NCBI GenBank assembly: GCA_012974315.1
Contig: JAAXQI010000005.1
Location: forward strand, 1 to 6,708
Length of the DNA stretch: 6,708 nucleotides
From: Desulfobacterales bacterium
Lineage (GTDB): Bacteria; Desulfobacterota; Desulfobulbia; Desulfobulbales; BM004
Direction: 5' to 3'
Shown: in pieces, positions 1 to 5,774 of the stretch
Numbering within the stretch: the stretch's first letter is position 1
How the letters are laid out: every line of letters begins with the position of its first letter
Notes under the pieces: generated by a model
The model's database searches: none
Told to the model about the DNA's origin: nothing
Seen by the model: only the letters and a program-made list of their open reading frames with translations
Made by a program: the position numbers and the translations under genes

Positions 1-524
1 GGGCATTCATCGACAGCTTCTGTGCCTTCGTGGATATAGCCGCAGTTTCGGCAGCGCCACGTGACTTTTTCCTCACGTTTAAAAACTTTTCCTGCTTTAA
101 TATTCGCCGCCAGGTCGTTGTATCTTTTTTCATGCTGTTTTTCCGCTATGGCAATAGCTGTAAATATACTGGCAATATCCTTGAAACCTTCTTCCATCGC
201 TGTTTTGGCAAATTCCGGATACATGATTGTATGCTCATAATTTTCACCACCAGCAGCTTCTTGCAGGTTCTCAAGTGTGGTGCCGATTACTCCTGCAGGA
301 AAACTCGCTGTAATCTCCACTTCACCCCCTTCAAGAAGTTTGAACAGCCTTTTGGCGTGTTCTTTTTCCTGGTTGGCAGTTTCCTCAAAAATGGTGCTTA
401 TCTGGACAAATCCGTCCTTTTTAGCCTTGGAGGCAAAGTAGGTATAACGATTACGTGCCTGGGACTCCCCGGTAAAGGCGGTCAGGATGTTTTTCTCTGT
501 CTGTGTTCCTTTGAGTGTGGTCAT
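1..524 (-). CDS. rbr: Rubrerythrin, C-terminus cut by window edge
   Basis: Non-heme iron peroxidase of anaerobes; it reduces H2O2 to water in the cytoplasm with electrons passed through its rubredoxin domain. The 174 visible codons start MTTLKGTQTEKNILTAFTGE. The ferritin-like diiron domain fills residues 1-145. Likely ligands are E20, E53 and H56 (ExxH), E94, E97, and E128 and H131 (ExxH). The rubredoxin-like domain starts near residue 155 with C158-RN-C161-GY and C174; the fourth Cys should lie just beyond the window start. The family is about 190 residues, so only some 15-20 residues are missing. The ATG at 524 follows an AAGGAG ribosome binding site (531-536) with a 6-nt gap. A Fur-family palindrome lies just upstream, so iron or peroxide control is likely. 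The gene reads on from the HD/hemE genes but has its own 200-nt leader. The opposite-strand open frame at 30-581 is only its shadow. Confidence 0.96.
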   Translation of the reverse strand, partial: MTTLKGTQTEKNILTAFTGESQARNRYTYFASKAKKDGFVQISTIFEETANQEKEHAKRLFKLLEGGEVEITASFPAGVIGTTLENLQEAAGGENYEHTIMYPEFAKTAMEEGFKDIASIFTAIAIAEKQHEKRYNDLAANIKAGKVFKREEKVTWRCRNCGYIHEGTEAVDEC

Positions 525-561
525 GTTGAGCTCCTTATAAAGAATAGAAAAATGAGATATA

Positions 562-584
562 TTATTGAGAATGATTCTTAATAA
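562..584. promoter_or_regulatory. Fur/PerR-type operator upstream of rubrerythrin
   Basis: A 23-bp palindrome centred on position 573, in which 10 of 11 base pairs are symmetric. Its core TGAGAATGATTCTTA agrees with the Fur 7-1-7 consensus TGATAATNATTATCA at 12 of 14 defined positions, and less well with the PerR consensus TTATAATNATTATAA. It lies about 38 nt upstream of the rubrerythrin ATG and overlaps the proposed -10 element, the usual position for a repressor. PerR control of rubrerythrin genes is known in sulfate reducers. Which family member binds here cannot be read from the sequence. Confidence 0.7.
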
Positions 585-607
585 CAGCTTAAGACGGCCT
601 CTGGCAA
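579..607 (-). promoter_or_regulatory. Putative sigma70 promoter of rubrerythrin
   Basis: On the minus strand, a -35-like TTGCCA (602-607) is followed after 17 nt by TTATTA (579-584). A one-base shift gives TATTAA with an 18-nt spacer. The -10 is only a moderate match. The support is the correct spacing, the position 55 nt before the ATG, and the overlap with the Fur-family palindrome. Confidence 0.45.
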
Positions 608-725
608 GAAAAATTTAAATAAAGAATAAACTTAACCTGCTGCTTATCTTGACACCTGTATATAATTTTGCTGCCCTGAAGACAGTCGCGTGAATTGTGT
701 TAGTCTACTATAAAAAAATAAATCT

Positions 726-1304
726 TTAAATTAATGATTGTTGAGCCGCAAGCAGTTTTTCAATATCAACAGGTTCAAAGGACAAGAATGAAAACATCCT
801 CTTTTCAAGGTCCTGGCATAGTGCGTAATTCGTTTTAATTGCTTCGCAGCGGACAACATTGTTCCTGCCGTATCGTTCAAGGATATATGTAAGCCGCTCT
901 GCCAGGCTGACCACCTGGTCATGGTTGACCCTTTTGTCTGCGTAGTAAACGATCTCTTTTTCAGTAAAGTTTTTTCCCGAGGAGTAGTTCCTCAGGATTA
1001 CATGTTCTCCAACAATGTCTGCAAGGGGCTCAAGGTTATGGGCCAGGCAAATTTCAACCCCCTTGGCAGCATGATCATTATTATTGTCAAGACAGGCTGT
1101 TTTGCCGATGTCATGCAACAGGGCCCCGGCAATTACCCTATCCATAGATAATTCATGTCCGAGAGTAATAAGGCTACTTGCAATTATCTCTGCCACCCCG
1201 GCCACCACAATGGAGTGGTCTTTAATATTGGGCAGCATGTGATACTGCTCCATGAGGTCCAGGCATTCCTTAACATCTGGAATTTCACGGGGTAATGAAT
1301 TCAT
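726..1304 (-). CDS. HD-domain (HDIG-type) phosphohydrolase
   Basis: A 192-residue cytoplasmic HD-superfamily protein, expected to be a metal-dependent phosphohydrolase; the substrate is unknown. The metal site is visible: H30 in the first helix, the H64-D65-I-G-K motif, H78, H101 (GEHV) and D123 (YYADKRV). The spacing matches small stand-alone HDIG proteins. There is no second domain, signal peptide or membrane segment. The ATG at 1304 lies 6 nt after the hemE stop (1311-1313), so the two genes are almost certainly co-transcribed. The ribosome binding site is weak (GAGC-like, inside the end of hemE), which suggests translational coupling. The stop is TAA at 726-728, and no convincing terminator follows before rubrerythrin. 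A link to tetrapyrrole synthesis is suggested only by position. Family assignment is secure; the biochemical role is not. Confidence 0.88.
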   Translation of the reverse strand: MNSLPREIPDVKECLDLMEQYHMLPNIKDHSIVVAGVAEIIASSLITLGHELSMDRVIAGALLHDIGKTACLDNNNDHAAKGVEICLAHNLEPLADIVGEHVILRNYSSGKNFTEKEIVYYADKRVNHDQVVSLAERLTYILERYGRNNVVRCEAIKTNYALCQDLEKRMFSFLSFEPVDIEKLLAAQQSLI

Positions 1305-1310
1305 GGATGC

Positions 1311-2188
1311 TCAGCTGTTCTTGCCGCTCAGTTCATGTACTGCATCAATAAAGATTTTTGCCTGCTTGGGCGGGGTAAACTGGTGGATCCCGTGTCCCAG
1401 GTTACAGATATGGCCGTGGGCCTTGCTTGCTCCGGCAAGAAGTTTTGCCACCCGGTCCCGCAGTTCATTTTCAGGCAACAGCAGCGCAGAGGGATCAAGG
1501 TTCCCCTGTACAGCTATATCCGGTCCAATCTGTTCAATTGCTTTGGCAATATTCATTCTCCAGTCAAGGCCAAGAACATCAGCACCGGATGTTTTTGACA
1601 GGTCCAGCAATGTCGCTCCATTATTGGCAAAATAGATTATCGGAACATCGGTTACTTCTTTAAGCTCGGCAATAATTCGTTTTACATAGGGGAGCGCATA
1701 GCGTTCAAAGTCGTCTGGAGCCAGAACACCGGCCCAGGAATCAAAGATCTGCAGGGCCTGGGCTCCGGCAGCAGCCTGGGCCTTAAGGTAAAGGATGGTG
1801 CATTCGGTTATCTTGTCCAGAAGGGACGAGTAGAGCTCAGGATCTGCAAACATCATTTTTTTGGTTTCAAAAAAGAACTTGGAGGAACCTCCCTCGATCA
1901 GATAGGTGGCACAGGTGAACGGGGCTCCGGCAAAACCGATGAGCGGCACCTTTTCAGCAAGTTCTTTTCGCAGAATCCGGATGGTATGGCAGCATCCACC
2001 CCGAGAATGTCCACAGGCTGGATTGTAACTTCTGCAGCTAATTCCGGTGTTTTGCAGAGTTCAAGAAATGTGAGTTTGCTTCTGACTGCCTGGTACTCAG
2101 GCAAATAGCGGCCAGCCTGACGCATCATCCATACCGGTGTATAGTCTACCTTTTCGCCTCTGCAGGCCTTTAGAAAAGTATCGTTCAT
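1311..2188 (-). pseudogene. hemE: Uroporphyrinogen III decarboxylase, internal deletion with frameshift
   Basis: HemE removes four carboxyl groups from uroporphyrinogen III to give coproporphyrinogen III. The reading starts at ATG 2188, with a GAGGA ribosome binding site at 2198-2202. Residues 1-68 are a normal N-terminus (NDTFLKACRGEK, MMRQAGRYLPEY with substrate-binding arginines, ending GVDAAI). At about 1980-1987 the sequence jumps, in another frame, to IRILRKELAEKVPLIGFAGA, and 223 codons run cleanly to the TGA at 1311-1313. These keep the YLIEGGSS, FDSWAG and NLGHG motifs. The family is about 340-350 residues; 68 + 223 = 291, so about 53 codons plus a non-multiple of three are gone. The lost part normally holds FSDI with the catalytic Asp (Asp86 in human UROD). 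Read literally, the first frame ends at 1898 after 96 residues. No other damage is visible, so this is a recent mutation or a sequence error. Confidence 0.9.
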
Positions 2189-2201
2189 TTAAATAAGTCC
2201 T

Positions 2202-2366
2202 CAGTTGTCAGTTATCAGTTGGCAGTGTTAAGCTTTGGTGATTAATAATTTTTACTTTTAATTTCCACTAAGTTTCTAGTAGTTAATTTTGTTGGCTTAA
2301 GACAATCATAGATTATAAACTCAGCGGTCAGCAAAAAAATATCTGCAAACTGACTACTGAAAACTG
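2202..2366. repeat. Intergenic inverted-repeat element A (heptad arms)
   Basis: It fills the gap between the ahbD stop and the hemE ribosome binding site. The left arm 2202-2225 and right arm 2343-2366 are inverted copies, matching at 20 of 24 positions. Each arm is itself a 7-nt-periodic repeat: CAGTTGT, CAGTTAT, CAGTTGG on the left, and ACTGACT, ACTGAAA, ACTGCCT on the right. The roughly 117-nt AT-rich interior holds no open reading frame. The element ends one base from the ahbD stop (2368-2370) and touches the hemE Shine-Dalgarno (2198-2202). It could fold into a long imperfect stem in the ahbD-hemE transcript. Short heptamer repeats between genes are known in other bacteria, cyanobacteria for example. 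Whether this one is mobile is unknown. Confidence 0.65.
2312..2317 (-). promoter_or_regulatory. Possible -10 box for hemE
   Basis: A perfect TATAAT on the minus strand, 124 nt upstream of the hemE ATG and inside repeat element A. No good -35 hexamer lies at 16-18 nt (only a T-rich stretch), so this may be chance in AT-rich DNA. Confidence 0.25.
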
Positions 2367-2367
2367 C

Positions 2368-3426
2368 CTACTCCATCCCCTTGGGGGTATAATTGCAGAA
2401 GGGTTCTTCGGCCAGGTAATCCCCGGTCATGGAATAGGAACGGGCCCGGCATCCGCCGCAGACATTAATATATTCACAGCGGCCGCAACTTCCCTTATAG
2501 CTATTGAAATCTCTTAAACTTTTGAATAGTTCTGAATTTTCCCAGATGTCTTTAAAAGGCTGTTTGCGGACATTGCCTGCAGATTTCGGGAAATAACTGC
2601 AGGGTAGAACCTCGCCGTCAACATCAATGAGACATATCAACTGGCCTGCCAGACATCCCTTCGAGCCTCCGGTTGAGAATTTCAGGGAACGGCGTTTGAA
2701 TTTGTCCTTATCTTTTTTGGAGCGTTGCAAAACAATACGGTAATAGTGCGGTGCACAGGTAGGGCGTACGAGCATGTCGTCCTCCTCTTTTTCCATATCG
2801 TAATGCCAGTTAAGGAGCTCTTCATAATCCTCCGGCGAAATGAGTTCCGCAAGGATATCCTGCCCGCGACCGGTTGGCACGATCATGAACATATACCAGG
2901 CCGTGGCGCCAAGCTCCTTGGCAAGTTTATATATTTTGGGAACTTCCTCCTGGTTCCTTTTAGTAAAGGAAGAGTTGATCAGAAATTCAATATTATGTTT
3001 CCTGAAAAGAGCTGCAGCTCTGAGCGTACCTTCAAAAGCGCCCTCCTGGTTGCGAAAATCGTCGTGCACCTCAGCAGAGGCCCCGTCAAGACTTAAGGAT
3101 ACCATCCTGATGCCGGACTTCTTAATGTTCAGGCAGGTATCTTCTGTCACAAGGGTGCCGTTGGTAGCCAGGCACATCCGTAAATCCTTTTTGGTGCCGT
3201 AGGCGGCTATATCAAAAACATCTTTTCTTAAAAGGGGTTCGCCACCTGAAAGGACTACTACCGGCTTGGCATATGAGCTGATATCATCAAGCACCCTTTT
3301 GGCTTCCTCAAAAGAAGAATCAGGATGATCCTTGGCCTCCATTTCCGAGGAAGAGCGGCAGTGCACACAATTTAAGTTACAACGCCTGGTTATTTCCCAG
3401 GCAATCCATTTTACGTCAAAGTCCAC
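2368..3426 (-). CDS. ahbD: Radical SAM/SPASM heme synthase, AhbD-like
   Basis: Probable cytoplasmic Fe-coproporphyrin III decarboxylase. This is the last step of the siroheme-dependent heme pathway, turning two propionates into vinyls by S-adenosylmethionine radical chemistry. Counted from the GTG at 3426 (352 residues), the radical SAM cluster motif is C16-NLN-C20-VH-C23, followed by SGGEP (60-64), ATNGT and SLSLDG. TCAPHYYR and a SPASM-type C-terminus follow, with cysteines near 258, 265, 276, 314, 317, 323, 326 and 344. The signature GGCRARSYSMTGDYLAEEPF is typical of the AhbD/NirJ group. The open frame extends to a TTG at 3465, but AGGAGG at 3432-3437 sits 5 nt before the GTG, which I therefore prefer. 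A sigma70-type promoter lies 76 nt upstream. Close relatives AhbC and NirJ cannot be fully excluded. Confidence 0.82.
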   Translation of the reverse strand: MDFDVKWIAWEITRRCNLNCVHCRSSSEMEAKDHPDSSFEEAKRVLDDISSYAKPVVVLSGGEPLLRKDVFDIAAYGTKKDLRMCLATNGTLVTEDTCLNIKKSGIRMVSLSLDGASAEVHDDFRNQEGAFEGTLRAAALFRKHNIEFLINSSFTKRNQEEVPKIYKLAKELGATAWYMFMIVPTGRGQDILAELISPEDYEELLNWHYDMEKEEDDMLVRPTCAPHYYRIVLQRSKKDKDKFKRRSLKFSTGGSKGCLAGQLICLIDVDGEVLPCSYFPKSAGNVRKQPFKDIWENSELFKSLRDFNSYKGSCGRCEYINVCGGCRARSYSMTGDYLAEEPFCNYTPKGME

Positions 3427-3431
3427 CGGGA

Positions 3432-3437
3432 CCTCCT
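3432..3437 (-). promoter_or_regulatory. Shine-Dalgarno fixing the GTG start of ahbD
   Basis: A full AGGAGG (CCTCCT on the plus strand), 5 nt before the GTG at 3424-3426. It lies inside the longer TTG-initiated frame, so it argues against that start, which would add 13 residues with no site of its own. An ATG at 3438-3440 is out of frame. Confidence 0.8.
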
Positions 3438-3501
3438 CATTAAAGTAAGGGATAGTACAGGGCAAAAAAACGAATTAAAAACATTCGCATACATTGTTGC
3501 T

Positions 3502-3530
3502 ACTATATTGCCGATGGGATTACAGGTCAA
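3502..3530 (-). promoter_or_regulatory. Sigma70-type promoter of ahbD
   Basis: On the minus strand, TTGACC (-35, 3525-3530) and TATAGT (-10, 3502-3507) are separated by exactly 17 nt. Each hexamer matches the consensus at 5 of 6 positions. Transcription would begin near 3495, giving a leader of about 70 nt before the GTG. This promoter could also drive hemE and the HD gene. Confidence 0.7.
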
Positions 3531-3577
3531 TGCATAATGGATAAAAATACAGGTTAATTTTATCAAACCCATACTAT

Positions 3578-3600
3578 TGGGATAATATGTTAATATCCCA
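3578..3600. promoter_or_regulatory. Interrupted palindrome upstream of ahbD promoter
   Basis: Perfect 7-bp arms TGGGATA (3578-3584) and TATCCCA (3594-3600) flank a 9-nt AT-rich centre; 9 of 11 pairs across the 23 bp are symmetric. A second, overlapping inverted pair, CCCA (3568-3571) and TGGG (3578-3581), lies beside it. The palindrome is centred about 60 bp upstream of the ahbD -35, as expected for an activator site, and is also upstream of the divergent UspA gene. I do not recognise the regulator. A short RNA hairpin is an alternative. Confidence 0.4.
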
Positions 3601-3854
3601 CATTGGTGTGTCAGTTTATCGAGCAAAATAAAGAGATAATGATTAGATTTTATCATATACCAGTGGAGATAAAGTCAACAATGCGGATGAATACGTGAAC
3701 AGGGAGTCTGCGTGAAGAAATATGGTTGCATTCAGAAACGCTATGTGGGAAATAGTATTTATAATTATCGGGTAAATTCAGATGTATCAGGGATGTTTGG
3801 TGCGTTATTTCTCTAGAGCAGCTTGTTGAAAAAAAACTGAAAAGGAGGAGCGTT

Positions 3855-4292
3855 ATGGAAATTAAAAAGGTTCTCGTACCAGTTGATTTTTCGGAAAACT
3901 CCAAGAAAATTCTTGAAGCTGCAGGATATTTTTCCGGAAAGTGCCAGGCCGAGGTTCATGTCGTATTTGTTGTCCAGAGCTTTGATGACTACTCAGGTTT
4001 TTTTGTGCCCCATATGCCGGTTGCCAAATTTGAAGAAGAGATGGTGCAGGCCGCAGAAGAGAAGATGGAAAGTTTCCTGGCAGGCCATAAAAATATCGCG
4101 GCAAAAGTCCTCGTTGGAGATGTTGCCGAGGAGATTATTCGTCATGCTGAAGAAAGTGGCATGGACCTGATTATCATGGGTACCCACGGTTATAAGGGGC
4201 TTGAAAAAGTCATGTTCGGCAGTGTGGCTGAAAAGGTTGTCAGGTCTTCCCCCTGTCCGGTCTTGACAATAAACCCGTACAAAAACTTATAG
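3855..4292 (+). CDS. Universal stress protein, UspA family
   Basis: A 145-residue cytoplasmic nucleotide-binding stress protein, the usual length of a single-domain member and probably a dimer. It begins with the typical first strand KKVLVPVDFSENS, with D11 at the nucleotide site. The ATP-binding signature G-x2-G-x9-G-S is complete: G109-TH-G112-YKGLEKVMF-G122-S123, followed by VAEKVVRSSPCPVLTI, the standard C-terminal strand. It therefore belongs to the ATP-binding class rather than the non-binding E. coli UspA class. The ATG follows AAGGAGG (3842-3848) with a 6-nt gap. The gene stands alone: it is divergent from ahbD and convergent with the unknown gene ending at 4320, 27 nt away, with no clear terminator between them. 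Its partner and signal are not shown by the sequence. Confidence 0.95.
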   Translation: MEIKKVLVPVDFSENSKKILEAAGYFSGKCQAEVHVVFVVQSFDDYSGFFVPHMPVAKFEEEMVQAAEEKMESFLAGHKNIAAKVLVGDVAEEIIRHAEESGMDLIIMGTHGYKGLEKVMFGSVAEKVVRSSPCPVLTINPYKNL

Positions 4293-4319
4293 GGATAGGT
4301 TTACTTTCTTTATGAAAAC

Positions 4320-5489
4320 TTAAGCGTGCAATATAGCCAGTATGCTGGTTGTATACCCCTGCTCACTGCCGACAAGTGGCTCGAGGTGGAAAAGCCTTTG
4401 GAATAAAGCGGCTGAGGAGATTCCGGGGAAACAATAAAAATCGAGCTTTTGAAAATTTGCTGCAGGAACGGGGAATTCAAGGTTTATTTTTTCCTCCCAG
4501 GCTGTTACATGCTTTGACAGTAAATGAAGTTCCGGATATTTGTCAGAAGATGTGTCCTGTAAAACGGCTGTCTCCCTGAGAATATTTTCAAAGTATTGCA
4601 GCTCTTCCCGGGCTGCCAGGCGAAATTTATTTCTACTTAATATATATTGTTCGGCATCTGATTTGCTTGACTTAAGGCCTGGAAACTTTGGAATGGAGAG
4701 TGAAAAAAGTATTTGTGGTGTTTTGCGCCAGGTATTTTCGTATCCGTCAAGCAGGGAGTTTCCGCTGTCAGGACTTGTAGTAACAAGGGAAAAAGGGCGA
4801 TTTGGGGAAGAGTCTGCCAGAAAGAGTTCTGCCCAGGATTTTACCCTCAGGGGGATAAGCATGGAAGATGCACCCATGGAATAATCTTCAGGATAATCAA
4901 TTTTGTCCTTAAGTTGTGTGAGCTCTTCCCTGTCAGCAATTTGTGCAGGATTTGCTGAGTCTGTTTCGCTAAGCCCTTCAAGGGAAGCGAAATTTTTTTG
5001 TTCAGCAGAAGAAATGAGGGCCAGTCCTTGCCGGACCTCATTTTCTCTTCTGTCGAGCATCTCGGCAAGCTTCAGTATGAGCCTGGCCTGCCAGAGACGC
5101 TCTTTGTTCTGGGCCTGAGCTTTTTTGCCATTATCATTTTGCAGGGCGGAAAGGACACTGCTGGATGTGGCCTCATCCTTGTCTCTGATCTGTCCTGTTG
5201 CTATTGGAGAAGCTGCCGTGGAGAAGAGACGGGCAAGATCATCGGGCCTGCTGTTCTCCATCTCCCGTAAGAGCCGATTGAAACGGGTAAGATCTTCATG
5301 AAGGGGAGCCGGCACATATCCGGAGCATAGATTTGTGAATGAATTTTGCTTATTTTTGCCTTCATCACCTGTTTCTGCAGGCAGATAATAGGATAATGAG
5401 TTAAAGAAAAACAGAAGCTTTTCCATATCATGAATCGAAGGTTCTGTTTCAGGAAAAAGAAGTACTGATGATAGTGGTTTCATATGCAT
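4320..5489 (-). CDS. Unrecognised 389-residue soluble protein
   Basis: I do not recognise a family. The protein has no signal peptide or membrane segment and appears mostly helical. Residues 1-40 are hydrophobic and aromatic (VLLFPETEPS, then EKLLFFFNSLSYYLP). A polar, low-complexity stretch covers about 95-128, and a charged helix about 128-160 (LWQARLILKLAEMLDRRENE) may form a coiled coil. A second polar linker lies at 170-195. The C-terminal part (about 205-389) is more folded-looking, with SWAELFL, two long charged helices (280-310, 320-336) and a final ALFQRLFHLEPL. There are only two cysteines (C55, C353), and no Walker, zinc or nuclease motif is visible. Two in-frame ATGs exist (5489 and 5483). 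Neither has a Shine-Dalgarno, and the first overlaps the start of the divergent membrane gene. The long, clean frame and protein-like composition make it a real gene. Confidence 0.8.
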   Translation of the reverse strand: MHMKPLSSVLLFPETEPSIHDMEKLLFFFNSLSYYLPAETGDEGKNKQNSFTNLCSGYVPAPLHEDLTRFNRLLREMENSRPDDLARLFSTAASPIATGQIRDKDEATSSSVLSALQNDNGKKAQAQNKERLWQARLILKLAEMLDRRENEVRQGLALISSAEQKNFASLEGLSETDSANPAQIADREELTQLKDKIDYPEDYSMGASSMLIPLRVKSWAELFLADSSPNRPFSLVTTSPDSGNSLLDGYENTWRKTPQILFSLSIPKFPGLKSSKSDAEQYILSRNKFRLAAREELQYFENILRETAVLQDTSSDKYPELHLLSKHVTAWEEKINLEFPVPAANFQKLDFYCFPGISSAALFQRLFHLEPLVGSEQGYTTSILAILHA

Positions 5490-5774
5490 GCAATTAAAAA
5501 AAATATTTCATTGGTAGCGGTAATTATTACCTATCTGCTCTTTAACTTCAGGTATTCACCTGAAAGTTTTGCTTATTCTATCAAATCAACCCTGATCCAG
5601 ATCCTGATAACATCTCCGTTTGTTATCGGTTTGACCATCCTGGTCGTATCTTTCATGCAGAGATCGTCCGGTGAACGTCTTCCCTGGGATCGGATTATAA
5701 GGATTTATTGTACCCTGGGTATCATAATAGGCTTTTTTTATGCCTTAAGCGAATACTGGCTTACAGCCCATTGA
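5484..5774 (+). CDS. Small three-helix membrane protein, unknown function
   Basis: A 96-residue inner-membrane protein of unknown role. Three hydrophobic segments are visible: about 8-22 (ISLVAVIITYLLFNF), 36-58 (TLIQILITSPFVIGLTILVV) and 71-93 (IIRIYCTLGIIIGFFYALSE). A short charged loop, QRSSGERLPWDR, lies between the second and third. By the positive-inside rule, the KK at the N-terminus and the R-rich 60-72 loop suggest a cytoplasmic N-terminus and second loop, but an odd helix count is needed to satisfy both, so topology is uncertain. There is no clear ribosome binding site. Its ATG (5484-5486) overlaps or abuts the start codon of the opposite gene. The stop TGA (5772-5774) lies inside the left arm of repeat element B. 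The regular hydrophobic pattern supports a real gene, but no family is recognised. Confidence 0.62.
   Translation: MHAIKKNISLVAVIITYLLFNFRYSPESFAYSIKSTLIQILITSPFVIGLTILVVSFMQRSSGERLPWDRIIRIYCTLGIIIGFFYALSEYWLTAH

Larger units (their letters stand above)
3427..3854. other. Divergent intergenic region, ahbD / UspA
   Basis: A 428-nt AT-rich stretch with no credible gene. It holds the ahbD ribosome binding site and promoter (3432-3530), the palindrome at 3578-3600 and, at its right end, the UspA ribosome binding site (3842-3848). Between 3601 and 3840 I found no convincing promoter for UspA. TTGCAT (3726-3731) and TATAAT (3760-3765) are 28 nt apart, too far to pair. Two open frames on the minus strand cross the region (3411-3656 and 3653-3904) but have no ribosome binding sites and run over regulatory DNA or the UspA start. 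Confidence 0.6.

Noticed and set aside
30..581. 183-residue plus-strand open frame
   Set aside because: It lies antisense to rubrerythrin, whose metal-binding motifs read clearly on the minus strand. The encoded sequence is Phe/Cys-rich and resembles no protein, and the frame runs over the rubrerythrin operator.
649..666. Plus-strand TTGACA and TATAAT pair
   Set aside because: The hexamers are only 6 nt apart, so they cannot form one sigma70 promoter, and no plus-strand gene follows.
664..725. Possible terminator between the HD gene and rubrerythrin
   Set aside because: There is an A/T run after the HD stop but no stable hairpin before it in the minus-strand direction.
1252..1663. Plus-strand frames over the hemE and HD region
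   Set aside because: They are shadows of hemE. The minus-strand translation carries the HemE motifs YLIEGGSS, FDSWAG and NLGHG, and the plus-strand products resemble nothing.
3635..3654. Fur-like GATAATGAT in the ahbD-UspA gap
   Set aside because: Only the left half matches the Fur consensus; the right half is out of register by one base, so the palindrome fails.
3411..3656. 81-residue minus-strand frame upstream of ahbD
   Set aside because: No ribosome binding site. It runs through the ahbD promoter, its Shine-Dalgarno and its start codon in another frame.
3653..3904. Minus-strand frame with a lipoprotein-like N-terminus (LLLFSFFSTSCS)
   Set aside because: It starts at a TTG without a ribosome binding site and is antisense to the UspA start and its strong Shine-Dalgarno. 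The hydrophobic stretch comes from reverse-reading A-rich leader sequence.
4349..5270. Several plus-strand frames of 71-114 residues
   Set aside because: They overlap one another antisense to the long 389-residue frame, lack ribosome binding sites and have unprotein-like composition.
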